Below, in pieces: positions 12,533 to 21,380 of a stretch of DNA of 64,000 nt. The position numbers were made by a program, and so were the translations under genes. The notes beneath the pieces were generated by a model. It was not told where the DNA came from, searched no databases, and saw nothing but the letters and a program-made list of their open reading frames with translations. The first letter of the stretch is position 1; each line of letters starts with the position of its first letter. This stretch comes from Dendrophyllia cribrosa (taxonomy: Eukaryota > Cnidaria > Anthozoa > Scleractinia > Dendrophylliidae), in assembly GCA_024195265.1 (NCBI GenBank), contig JAJLRJ010000013.1, forward strand, positions 19,086,431-19,150,430. Reading direction: 5' to 3'.

Positions 12533-13405
12533 TTTAGCGGAGAAAACGGTTTGCAAAATCGTTCTTCCCTGTATTTTTTCGCGGTTTGCTACTCAAGACA
12601 GGTTTCACATTTCTCAAACAGTGGTCAAGACCGCATTTGAGGCTGCGTAACTCTGCAAGTCAAGCGTTTTTCGAGAAATATAGAGCTAAGTGCTTATTTT
12701 TAAACCTGATTTCGTCTTAGGACAATTGAAGCTAGTAGATCGTGCCGGCCAAAACCGGTCATGATTTTGCAATAACACACATTTAAAATATTCAAAAGAG
12801 AAAGAGAAAGCTTCAATGAATACTCAGAAAAAGAATAGCTTTAAGCGATGAAATCTTGCTTCGATCAGCGAGGAGAATTTTCAAGCAGCCGAGGGACTTA
12901 AAGGTAAAATAAATTACATTTTTCTATGGGTATTTATTTTGATATCAATCTGTGATTGACGTTTTGTTTGTGTTCTCGTTAGTTTTGGAGAAATGTTTAT
13001 AAAACGTGCTCAAATTTAGTCGGATTGACATCTTGAATTTCGCCATGTGCTCAGCCAGACAGCTCCTCGATGCGCTAATGGTATCCGTTTGCTTTTAAAC
13101 ATAAACTAACGGATATTTAAATAAAATTTTCAAAAGAAGATTTTGTCGTCCATTTTTATATGTTTGTTCATTTATTACATAGGTTGAAAAGCGATTTTAC
13201 GTAAACAAAACAAGTCTTGGATTTTATAGTTCTAACTTCACTTGCGTCGCCTTGCGCAAAGATGTCTGTGTATTTTTGCAATTTTGATTTCCAAATCAGT
13301 TTCTCGGGAAATTTTCGATACGCAGTAGGTGTATTTTATTCGGAAATTTGTCATACTAGTTATTCTGGACCAAGATCTAGAAAAAGTTGTTTTTGTGAGC
13401 TTTTG
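12533..13405. repeat. Interspersed repeat, copy A (second copy at 41310-42054)
   Basis: GTGTTTAGCGGAG..., TTTTTTCGCGGTTTGCTACT, GAATTTTCAAGCAG..., GGTAAAATAAAT and AACAAAACAAG occur in the same order here and at 41310-42054 in the same orientation, with many substitutions and indels. There are no matching terminal repeats that I can see, so the type of element is unknown. Confidence 0.7.
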
Positions 13406-15034
13406 AGTCTGTGGATGAAATACTCAGTAAAGTGTTGCCATTCAAACGAAAGCCTTTGAGCAGTACTTTTTTGTGGCACTGTTTATTATGATGTACAAGA
13501 AGGTTCTAACATTGGAGTCTGTGCATATGACCATTCAAATGAAAGCTATTGAGTAGTACTTTACTGTAATATGTCTATTATGCTTTATAAAATAACTGAG
13601 ATACTACGCGCGTACTGATTGGTCAAAAACCTATTGACTATCGCGCCGGTAAACTCATAGAAAACCGCGCAAGAGAAACTGTAAGTAAACAAAGTTCGAT
13701 TTTCCGTTACCGCATCACCACACGCCTGAGGAAAAAGAACTTCACGACTCGAGCCGGTTTAGTGTCTTACTGCATATTGTCGTCTGTTAGAAGATGAGAA
13801 CAGAAGATATGTTTCTTGTAAACAATAAGTTGCTGCTCAAACCTACATGTAAGACAACAATTTCTCATGCACGGAAGCAAAAAAAATGGCTTATAGACAA
13901 AAGAACACTACGCTTATTTTAAAACTTATATCAACAACAGGAATATATTGTCATTTAACATTGGAAAGGCTTACATGCAGCGATAAAGAACAATCAAAAC
14001 AACCTTGATATGTACTTTGTGTGAGTTCACTGAGCTGAAGGTTTAGTGAAAAGCTCAAAATGGATCCCAAAGAGCAAACAATGGCTTTCAAACTGAGGAA
14101 ATTTTCGATTGAAATTCATCTGAACGAAGTTTATAAATGGGCCTACAAATCCTAAGATTACTTCTAAATAAGACGGATTTGCACAGTAGAATTAAAAAGT
14201 ATAGCTTTGTTGTTTAGGATAATTATTTTACGCCGATTCCATTTATACGCTTTATCGTGTTTTGTTTTCGTGAGAGCACTTTGCTTTCTACTGAATACTT
14301 TTGTGCCGGATGCAGTTTAAATTCTGATTATGTGTCCAAGCAAGGATGATCAATTAGCAAGAAGAAAGTGAAACTAACAAAAATTATAGGTTTATGGTTA
14401 AACAAATTATTTGCATGAAATGATCAAACTATTCTGTCTGTTCCATCAAACCAATCAAACTCGCAAACTGTAGGCTTAAAAACAATGAGCTTAGTTTTCA
14501 TTCAGCACTTAAAATGTAGAGAAGTACGGGCTTCACTGTACAGTTCAAAGTAAGTAGATAAAGTCGAAAACAGTCTCAGAAGCTGAGTTTCTGGAACTAA
14601 CCTTTATTCTTATTGAAAAATTCTTGACAAGAAGGCAATCTTTGAATCCAAAACACGCCATAACAATTGTATACTTCCAAACTTTCCTCGTACATTCGTG
14701 TTTGTGTCGGCGGATTCCGGACACAATTTTCTGGATTTTCCCATTCAACGAACTTTTGAATCATTGAATACCTTTTCTTCTTTCAGCTGATAAATTTCAA
14801 CTGATGAATTTCAAAGCGCTAAAACTTTTCATCACTTTCGTTGAACCCGATAATTTGTCAGTGCAGCTTTGTCAGTGGCATCGAGTAAAGTTCATTTATT
14901 CTTTCAGTCGCTTTGATTGGTTTTCCCGCGTCATCCGATGGATGTTATGAGAATAAGCTAGTTGATCGGCACAAAACTACAACAAAGTTCTCTCTTTCCA
15001 AACGCTTTTCATAGTTATTTCATAAAAGCAGTAG
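13406..15034. other. Non-coding stretch
   Basis: No supported gene. A segment at about 13575-13670 (CGCGCGTACTGATTGGTC, then GCCGGTAAACTCATAGAAAA) shares its end sequence with the palindrome at 15035-15212, so 13.6-15.2 kb may be one larger composite element. Confidence 0.35.
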
Positions 15035-15212
15035 AACACATTTTCTATGAGTTTACCGGCGTTATAAACCCACTTGGGATGTTTGGAGAACACTCGAGAA
15101 GCTTGTAAATCACTCGCCTGTGGCTCGTGATTTACAAGCTTTTCTCGTGTTCTCCCAACATCCAGCGTGGGTTTATAACGCCGGTAAACTCATAGAAAAT
15201 GTGTTCTATTGC
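15035..15212. repeat. Near-perfect 178-bp foldback palindrome
   Basis: Arms of about 75 bp: AACACATTTTCTATGAGTTTACCGGCG... inwards, and the same sequence in reverse complement on the right. The centre is CACTCGCCTGTGGCTCGTG between CTCGAGAAGCTTGTAAAT and its inverse. The near-identity of the arms suggests a young element or gene conversion between arms. Confidence 0.85.
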
Positions 15213-15380
15213 TTAAATAAAAGGTGGTTCTAAAGGTTTAAGAACCGACAACTGTTTGTTATTAGAGACAGACATCTTGACTCTAAAAATGACTTCCACT
15301 CACGCTATTTTCACTAACCCCAACTCGACCTCTCTCGATAGGCTATTATTAATTATTGTAAGTTATCACATTATGCATAC

Positions 15381-15584
15381 TTTGCAATTGTGTCAAGCCG
15401 TTTTGCATCCCATATTGGCATGGCGTGAAATGAAAGTGATGCGGGGCATTTTATCACAAGCTCACCCACGGTTCCATCTTCTTTCTTTGGAATGTGGCAA
15501 AGGACTTTTCCTTGCGAGCGTGAAATCTGGAATTTTGATGAATTCTCGTCGACGGCACAAGAAAAGTACATGATGCACTGCTCC
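15381..15584 (-). CDS. DUF4470-domain gene, exon 9 (last exon seen)
   Basis: The acceptor is a T-rich tract followed by TTTCGGATAG (AG at 15585-15586). The exon opens with one base that completes the AGG codon left by exon 8, and reads 67 further codons. It ends either at a donor AA|GTATGC, leaving two bases, or runs on for two codons to a TAA at 15371-15373. I cannot tell whether this is the terminal exon; no AATAAA signal is visible just behind the stop. Confidence 0.7.
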
Positions 15585-16389
15585 CTATCCGAAAAAAAAG
15601 TATAAATAGCAACTGTTAGCGCAGTCATTTTCGATCTTTTTCCTAAGATAATGTGAAGCATTTATTACCGATTGTATTTGTATGACTTTATAGAATGCTT
15701 TTCTCTCATTTTGTTGGCGTCTACTCAGGCTTCGTTTTGACAATTGAGTTAAGTTTTTATAGGCGTACAAATATTTCTATTTGTACGCAGCCATTATTTG
15801 TGTCGTCGCGCATCGCTCCTCCCCACTAACTGGACCTTATTCCTTTCCCTTTGTTTGATTGCGGTCCAGGTTTGAGCAGCTGTAGTGGGTAGGGGCGTTA
15901 AGTAACGACACAAATAACGGCTGCGTAGGAGACTAGACTATCCACGACTATTTAAAGATGTTTCGTTGTTGTTCATGATGTATTGTTAACCGGTTTGGCA
16001 AGGTGGTCTAAATTTTTCAAAAGGTCTGAATAGAAGCAAACGAGATAAAATTAGCTGCAAAAATTGCAGTATTTGTAAACCAAATGCATACTGTAATTTT
16101 TGAAACTGATGATCACTGAAACGATCGAAACATGTTTGTAACAATAAAGTGTGCTGTCGTTTTTCTCAAGGTCAAAAATAGTCAATGAAAACTACGACAC
16201 ATGACTCACAAAGGTTACTATCTCCATCAACCAAATGTCACATCAACAAATGTGTGCAATCTGGAGTAGCTTAATATTGCTTCATAACTAAGCAACGTTC
16301 TGGAACGAGAGAGGGGGTGATGCCCTTAAAGAAAATAAAGAATGTAAACCATGAAAGATGTGTTTAGTTATTTAGGAGTATCAACATAC
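15585..16389. other. Intron 8 of the DUF4470-domain gene
   Basis: Non-coding on both strands. An inverted pair TATTTGTACGCAGCC/GGCTGCGTA with nearby ATTTGTGTCG/CGACACAAAT flanks about 15765-15925, a small foldback. A GATGATCACTGAAACGATCGAAAC stretch near 16110 looks like the tail of a Penelope-type element. Confidence 0.45.
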
Positions 16390-16538
16390 CTTTCAGCTCC
16401 TTCAAACAATATAGTGACTTTAGTTGGAAACGTATCAGGTTGAAAACTTATTTTCATCGCCTTTGCTTTACATCTGACTGAATCCAAAATTGCAAGCTCT
16501 ACACAGTATGAAAACGTCTTTTCCTCGACTTTTAGTAC
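16390..16538 (-). CDS. DUF4470-domain gene, exon 8
   Basis: Acceptor TTTAATATAG (AG at 16539-16540) and donor AAG|GTATG at 16389. The exon starts in phase 0, which fits exon 7, and leaves two bases that fit exon 9. It encodes 49 codons opening VLKVEEKTFSYCVELAILDS. It lies only 92 bp from the target duplication of the Polinton, so the acceptor side of the intron has kept just a minimal native sequence. Confidence 0.75.
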
Positions 16539-16630
16539 CTATATTAAAGATAAATTAGGTACTTACATGTAATGATAAAACATACTGCTGGAAAGTGTAC
16601 CTTTAACCCTCGGACGTACAAACCTCCATC

Positions 16631-16636
16631 AGCATC
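16631..16636. repeat. Polinton target-site duplication, left copy (AGCATC)
   Basis: AGCATC directly precedes the first base of the left TIR and is repeated exactly after the right TIR. Six base pairs is the duplication length known for Polinton/Maverick integration. Confidence 0.95.
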
Positions 16637-16709
16637 AGTAGTTATAGAGTTGGCGATACCAGATCAGTTTTGCGAAACTGATCTGATACCAAGCCAACTT
16701 ATAACTACT
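16637..16709. repeat. Terminal hairpin inside the left TIR
   Basis: The outer 73 bases can fold on themselves: AGTAGTTATA-AGTTGGC at the tip pairs with GCCAACTTATAACTACT further in, and AGATCAGTTT pairs with AAACTGATCT around a TGCG loop. GATACC between the two stems stands in the same orientation on both sides and stays unpaired. The right end (35054-35126) can form the same structure. Confidence 0.85.
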
Positions 16710-16863
16710 TCCCATCTGATGGCACAATCACATGGAATAATCACATGGAAAAATCAGATTAAAAAATATGGAAATATTAAATGGTAAAATCAAATGAAAC
16801 TATATGTTAATTAAAACAAAGTGCGTTTATTTCATTGCGTGATACAATTCTCGGAAACACAGG
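16637..16863 (+). repeat. Left terminal inverted repeat of the Polinton
   Basis: Matches the right end (34873-35126) in reverse complement. Over the outer 205 bp I count three substitutions and one 3-bp indel; further in the match is interrupted by a roughly 26-bp extra segment on the right side and fades at ACAATTCTCGGAAACACAGGA. Begins with AGT, as Polinton ends usually do. Confidence 0.93.
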
Positions 16864-17017
16864 ATGTAATACCCAGAAACAGAGAACGGGGAATCCCCCG
16901 CTTACAAGTCTGAACATGTTTTGATAAAAAGGAAATGAGTCATCACTAATAGTTATTGTTTCAGATCACGAGACGGTCGTGTGATATTTTTAACCAATCA
17001 GAGGCTTCACACTTTGA

Positions 17018-17062
17018 TTCACAATTGTGAACTTTTTCAGTGAAAAAGTTCACAATTGTGAA
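17018..17062. repeat. Perfect 45-bp palindrome
   Basis: TTCACAATTGTGAACTTTTTC and its exact inverse, separated by AGT. Each arm contains the smaller palindrome TTCACAATTGTGAA. It stands directly before the 17081 ORF and could be a regulatory or replication structure. Confidence 0.9.
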
Positions 17063-17080
17063 GTTGCTTGTGAAGTTAAG

Positions 17081-17461
17081 ATGCCTTACTCTCTAAAACA
17101 GCTCGATCAGCGATATGAGAATGTTTGCCACAATATAAAGAATGCCAAGGATTACACCTTAGAACACCTGAAGACAACTATTGGAATTGATTTGAAAGAT
17201 TTTTTCAATAATCTTGATACTCAAAACTTGGAGGAATGCGAAGGGGAGTTTGATGCAATTGAAGAGAGCATTCATCAATGCCGAGTGGCTATACGAAATG
17301 AAAAGTCTCGACGCTTACTGCAGAATGATATTACGAGGTTGACTGAGCAAGATACTAAGAAAATGATGCGGAAACATGTATTTAAGCTAAAGAGGAGAAA
17401 GTCAGTTTTGGATTCTGCTACACCTTATGCCATGAAGTCGGAGGAGTCAATTGAACATTAA
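17081..17461 (+). CDS. Hypothetical helical protein in the nested segment
   Basis: An open frame of 126 codons from ATG 17081, behind TGAAGTTAAG; the frame also extends upstream to 17027 through the palindrome, but the inner ATG has the better start context. The product is charged and predicted mostly helical, with heptad-like runs (DEFDAIEESIHQCRVAIRNE region) and a basic C-terminal third (RKHVFKLKRRKS). I do not recognise a family. It is enclosed by the inner inverted repeat and so may belong to the nested element rather than to the Polinton. Codon use looks less AT-extreme than that of the Polinton genes around it, which agrees with a different origin. A structural or DNA-binding role is only a guess. 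Confidence 0.45.
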   Translation: MPYSLKQLDQRYENVCHNIKNAKDYTLEHLKTTIGIDLKDFFNNLDTQNLEECEGEFDAIEESIHQCRVAIRNEKSRRLLQNDITRLTEQDTKKMMRKHVFKLKRRKSVLDSATPYAMKSEESIEH

Positions 17462-17835
17462 AATGGAAAATGCAGCACTACCATGGAACTGTGAACTGAA
17501 CTTTTTAGTTTTATATTGTTTAAATTTTGTAGTGGCCATAAGCGAAAGTTGTACTACCATTCTCATGAATATACCGCTTGTCATCGAAACAACTGAGTGA
17601 AACTTTATTAATCTCATAACTGCCTAAAAAATTACAGACAAATGTATTGGAAACAAAAACATTAATTCTGACCATCTACTACTACTGATTTACATATCAA
17701 GTGATTTTAGATAAAACAATGGGAAATATCGCTAACGCGTTAGCCGATTTTTAGCCAAGCTTTTCCGCATGATCGTCATATGGCTGTCTTGTAGGTAAAG
17801 AGATCTAGAAGTTTATGATTTAGTTTAATCTTAAA

Positions 17836-17955
17836 ATGGCTGAGGGTGAAACTGGTTTATCTGATTTGTTCGATGTTAATGTAAATATTCTCAGGATTTT
17901 CGAATTTGCTAGTCGTGTGAAGAAGAGTATTTCATCTTTCACCAAACATACATAA
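17836..17955 (+). CDS. Small ORF, 39 residues, in the nested segment
   Basis: ATG in a good context (AAAATGGCT) opens a 39-codon frame beginning MAEGETGLSDLFDV and ending just before the right inner inverted arm. Short and without known domain; it may be the first exon of something or a chance frame. Confidence 0.25.
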   Translation: MAEGETGLSDLFDVNVNILRIFEFASRVKKSISSFTKHT

Positions 17956-18149
17956 CTGAATGATGCATCATCCACCTTCTGATTGGTTGAAAAAATCATA
18001 CGACTGACTCATGATCTGAAACAATAGCTATTAATGATGACTCATTTCCTGTTATTAAAACATGTTCGCTATTTTTGTTTTCTGGGAATTTAGACACGCA
18101 CCGCTTATAGCTATTGTTTTAAAAATATAATCTCATATAATAGTATAGA

Positions 18150-18815
18150 ATGAGTTGTGATTCAGAAATGCATAATGCACTAATAGACATGCATGAATTA
18201 ATATGTCCATTTTGTTATCAGCAATTAGCAGAAGTTGATAAAACTATAAAAGCAAGTGAATTGTGTTGTGAGAATATGGGAGAGTTGACCTGTCCCTTTT
18301 GTGACCAACGATTAGCAGATGTTGGTAGAAATACGGAAGTTGTTGAATCATGTTGTGATAAAAAAGATATGTTTAATGACAATGGAATGAATGTTTGTCT
18401 AAGTTGTGGTTCCGTACATGGATATAATTATGTTAAAGAGTATGTTAATTTTTATGAGAGTAAGTATAAAATACGGCGAAAATCGGTATATCATCGGAAA
18501 TATCATATCCAAAACACATTAAATAACATCTGTAGCCAACACAAATTACAGATATCAAACAATTACAATAATATAACTAAAATCATGAAAATTTTTGAGG
18601 AGATAGATAAAATTTTGCCACAGATAAATGGAAACCGAAAACGTATGATAAATATTGATTACATTTTAAAACAATTATTTAAGATGTTAAAATTACCAAT
18701 TGAAAATGTTATACCTTTATCTAAATCGAAAAGAACATTAACTTGCTATAAACAATATTGGGATAATATCCTATTGTTAATAGGTGATCAAATACAAACA
18801 ATTATTAATAAATGA
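18150..18815 (+). CDS. VLTF3-like late transcription factor with duplicated zinc modules
   Basis: The 221-residue product has two tandem modules CPFCxQxLAxV...CC (residues 19-40 and 48-69), then CLSCG (83-87), so at least two and probably three zinc-binding clusters. A basic motif with YHRKYHIQNTLNNIC follows at about 114-128, and the C-terminal half has the order of blocks I associate with VLTF3-like proteins of poxviruses and other large DNA viruses: an MKIFEEIDKILP helix, an INIDYILKQLFKMLKLP-like block and a terminal W-containing helix (CYKQYWDNI). In those viruses the family is needed for late gene transcription. In Polintons it is a recurrent but not universal gene. The start follows CATATAATAGTATAGA, a TATA-like box. 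The gene points into the element from the left end and meets the leftward block tail to tail. The family call is by pattern and needs a profile search; the N-terminal duplication is seen directly. Confidence 0.65.
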   Translation: MSCDSEMHNALIDMHELICPFCYQQLAEVDKTIKASELCCENMGELTCPFCDQRLADVGRNTEVVESCCDKKDMFNDNGMNVCLSCGSVHGYNYVKEYVNFYESKYKIRRKSVYHRKYHIQNTLNNICSQHKLQISNNYNNITKIMKIFEEIDKILPQINGNRKRMINIDYILKQLFKMLKLPIENVIPLSKSKRTLTCYKQYWDNILLLIGDQIQTIINK

Positions 18816-18898
18816 TCCAATATCGTCATGCAAAGGGGGTTTCCGCTATGAATGAGTTATTGAATGAAAAGTTTGTTAGTAAAATTTACTCTAAAAGT

Positions 18899-19387
18899 TT
18901 ACTCGGAAGTGAATTTTTTATCATATTGTTTCTCAAATTTTTCATCAAGAGTACAAAGATCAATTATCGTTTCGTCTAGCAACCTCATATTATTGATAAA
19001 ATTGATATGGTTAAATTGCATTCCTCTTAAAAAAGACCGTAAATCAACGAGTACCTTCTCATATGTTGTGTATGCAAATTTAGACATTTCTATTTTTCTT
19101 TTATAGTTTTTAATTTCGCTGTATGTCTTAATCAATAAACCACTACCACTAATTACTCCTAAAATAATAGGGTTCAATGTTATTGAACCAGCTATTGTAC
19201 CAATGGATATTAAAGAAACTGATGATAAATTAATAGCTAAATTCAATCTCTTGAAATATTTGAAAGCCTTCTTATAGCACCAAAAACGCTTGTGATAAAA
19301 TCGATATAATGCTTTGATTTCAGATAGTTTTTCTTTGCTGATGCTTTTATCAATATGATTAAAATTGAAGATGTCTGTTTCAGTCAT
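18899..19387 (-). CDS. Two-transmembrane-segment protein
   Basis: The 162-residue product has a charged N-terminal half, two adjacent hydrophobic segments at about 50-68 and 72-88 joined by a short turn (SITLNP), and a charged, helical C-terminal half with LRSFLRGMQF. No signal peptide. Start ATG follows AATATATAATATAA, the box seen before other genes of the element. The layout (aromatic-rich YRFYHKRFWCYKKAFKYF before the TM pair) recalls SLATT-type two-TM proteins, but I cannot confirm that. It is the last gene of the leftward block, behind the 133-residue gene with a gap of 27 bp. It may be a virion membrane or effector protein; the role is unknown. Confidence 0.7.
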   Translation of the reverse strand: MTETDIFNFNHIDKSISKEKLSEIKALYRFYHKRFWCYKKAFKYFKRLNLAINLSSVSLISIGTIAGSITLNPIILGVISGSGLLIKTYSEIKNYKRKIEMSKFAYTTYEKVLVDLRSFLRGMQFNHINFINNMRLLDETIIDLCTLDEKFEKQYDKKFTSE

Positions 19388-19414
19388 TTATATTATATAT
19401 TTGGATAATAATAA

Positions 19415-19816
19415 TTAAATTTTAGGATTTGAAATGAGGCAATATAATAATCCAGAGATTTGACCCATTATTGGAGATCTTTTTAATTTCTTCGGTATTG
19501 AAAGGCAGCAATATGTGTATCCAGGCCCCTTTTCATAGTCATTGTAAAATCTTCCAAATGCATCATGAAAAATAGCATGTTTAATTAAAAATTGGTATTT
19601 GGTATTTAGAGTACAAGAACCCGGTCCTATTAATCCAATGTCAGAGTGTTTTTCTAATATTTGGTTAAATGATATTGGCTTATTCAAATAGTTAACGTAC
19701 AAAAATTGATATATTAAAGCCGATTTTAATATTTCATCTTTAGTATTAGGATGTAGGTTTTTTTGGGTTGTGAAAAATTTATTACAAAAATTAATTGCTT
19801 GCTCCAAATTCGGCAT
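19415..19816 (-). CDS. Hypothetical 133-residue protein of the leftward block
   Basis: Open from ATG 19816 to 19415, 23 bp behind the fibre gene and 27 bp before the two-TM gene, in the same direction, so it is clearly part of this gene block. The first half looks helical (LEQAINFCNKFFTTQK), the second half has several Cys and Gly residues (GPGSC, GPGYTYCC). I see no transmembrane segment, metal-binding cluster or catalytic motif. The start lies behind AATATAATCAATAAATATAC. I do not recognise the family; it resembles the small accessory genes that differ between Polinton lineages. Confidence 0.65.
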   Translation of the reverse strand: MPNLEQAINFCNKFFTTQKNLHPNTKDEILKSALIYQFLYVNYLNKPISFNQILEKHSDIGLIGPGSCTLNTKYQFLIKHAIFHDAFGRFYNDYEKGPGYTYCCLSIPKKLKRSPIMGQISGLLYCLISNPKI

Positions 19817-19839
19817 GTATATTTATTGATTATATTATT

Positions 19840-21294
19840 TCAATCTCTTTCTTCACATATTATAGTTGTTATGAATTGATATGCAGCATCAACACCTGTG
19901 CCTAAAAATGCATTAATGTTTAAAATGTTGCCTTCATCGATATTTGCATTTATATTATTTATAATTTGATTCTTTCCTCCCGTCCCCATATTTGATGGAT
20001 GGACGGTATTGTTATTTATAACTCGAATTCTAACTATTTTGAAAATACCTTGTTGTAAATTTGGATCATTTTGATCTAATATATAGATCAAACATTTTTT
20101 CAGTGTGAGATTTGCAGGACATATGATGTTTCGCTGTCCTTCAAAATATATATGCCACTTAGCCAATGACTTGTCTAATTTTCCATAAAAAAATATTTTT
20201 CTTTTGCTATTTAATATTTTATATTCATTTAAATCAATATCTGTCTGCATAGTCATCGTCTGATTTTCATAAACAAAGGGAGAATCATAAACAGAACTTT
20301 CAACATCTGATTGAGAACCTTTAACGCCATAAATAATCAGCTTTGCTGGGCCTTGAACAACATCGTCAGCTGTCCCTTTCCATTTCAGATCCAGATAAAT
20401 GAATTCAGGTGGAGAAATCTGCCATTTATGCATGTGAATAATTGACCTTGAATACTTCATAAATTTTTTTGTTGATTGTTGATTGATATTCAGGCTTGTG
20501 CTCACAACGTCAACGCTCACACTCGTCATGGAAGCGGGAAAGAATTCAATACAAATCGTATATTCTCCTTCTGGAAGTTTTAACATGTTGAAACCAAGTC
20601 TCCCAGAGTATTCATTGAAAACATCTTTTGTTATTTTCAAATCATACGCCTTCTTATTGAAATGATGTGGAGAACTTGAAAAATCAGTTATTCCAGTCAC
20701 TGTTATATTATGTTCAGAGCTGGATTCATCCACATCCTCCATCAAATACCGGAATTCATCCTTCAAGTGGGAGGTTGACGATATATGCGATTCATTGACA
20801 TATTTTTTGACTTCAGCTTCTGTTTTGATCAGTTCCTCTGCCAGAGCTACTGTCTTCTCATTTAGCTGTGTATCAACATATTGTTTTGATGTTGCTTCAT
20901 TGGATGTTTTTGGATCGGGAAGACCGATGATTTTCTCCGATCTCATATCAAGAGTACCAGTCATTGTTCCACCTGATAAAGAAAGCCTTTTGTCTGCTTC
21001 ATCATCTACATATCCTTTATTCACAGCATGATCAACTGCTGTTGGATCTTTTATATTGAAAATTGTATTATTATTCATATCCAAACCAGTCTCCATCGAC
21101 AACATCTCTTTTCGAGATAAGAATATATTTTTTACATCGTTATATGAAACAAGATTGTTGTAACTTGCAGCTAAATCCAAGTATGTCTGTGGTTTCGATT
21201 TTACAACATTATAAAGTTCTTTCAAATCAATATCCTTAGTGACTTCGTGTGTATGTGAGGGGGTTGAAGGATGATAATTTTTTAATGTTCTCAT
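19840..21294 (-). CDS. Fibre-like protein, C-terminal part (separate frame)
   Basis: This frame starts formally at ATG 21294 but stays open upstream to about 21400, where it meets the preceding fibre frame, so it is very probably the downstream part of one gene. The N-terminal third repeats the motif (L/M)DMxxxKIxxLxxP...AxxKxYVD (for example LSGGTMTGTLDMRSEKIIGL), which is known from phage tail fibres and viral attachment fibres. The rest is a globular, beta-rich domain of about 300 residues with no named family that I can assign, probably the receptor-binding head. In Polintons such fibres are a plausible attachment structure. The gene runs leftward behind the packaging ATPase. A single-base frameshift at about 21391-21410, beside short T and A runs, splits it from the N-terminal frame. 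Confidence 0.75.
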   Translation of the reverse strand: MRTLKNYHPSTPSHTHEVTKDIDLKELYNVVKSKPQTYLDLAASYNNLVSYNDVKNIFLSRKEMLSMETGLDMNNNTIFNIKDPTAVDHAVNKGYVDDEADKRLSLSGGTMTGTLDMRSEKIIGLPDPKTSNEATSKQYVDTQLNEKTVALAEELIKTEAEVKKYVNESHISSTSHLKDEFRYLMEDVDESSSEHNITVTGITDFSSSPHHFNKKAYDLKITKDVFNEYSGRLGFNMLKLPEGEYTICIEFFPASMTSVSVDVVSTSLNINQQSTKKFMKYSRSIIHMHKWQISPPEFIYLDLKWKGTADDVVQGPAKLIIYGVKGSQSDVESSVYDSPFVYENQTMTMQTDIDLNEYKILNSKRKIFFYGKLDKSLAKWHIYFEGQRNIICPANLTLKKCLIYILDQNDPNLQQGIFKIVRIRVINNNTVHPSNMGTGGKNQIINNINANIDEGNILNINAFLGTGVDAAYQFITTIICEERD

Positions 21295-21380
21295 ATTCAC
21301 AGTTGATAAATCATTATTTTCATCAGTGACGACGTTTAATATTTTTTTATTTTTTGCATCATAATTTTCACCTTCTAAAT

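Larger units (their letters stand above)
16912..18066. repeat. Nested 1.15-kb segment with about 90-bp inverted ends
   Basis: GAACATGTTTT...GGAAATGAGTCATCA...TTGTTTCAGATCA...AACCAATCAGA at 16912-17002 recurs in inverted form at 17977-18066 with roughly one difference in six. Between the arms are ORFs at 17081-17461 and 17836-17955. This is either a small transposon nested next to the left TIR or a second, inner inverted repeat of the Polinton. No clear target duplication is visible. Confidence 0.75.

Noticed and set aside
14545..14748. Further exon of the DUF4470-domain gene below exon 9
   Set aside because: No acceptor/donor pair with the required phase and no resemblance to the family.
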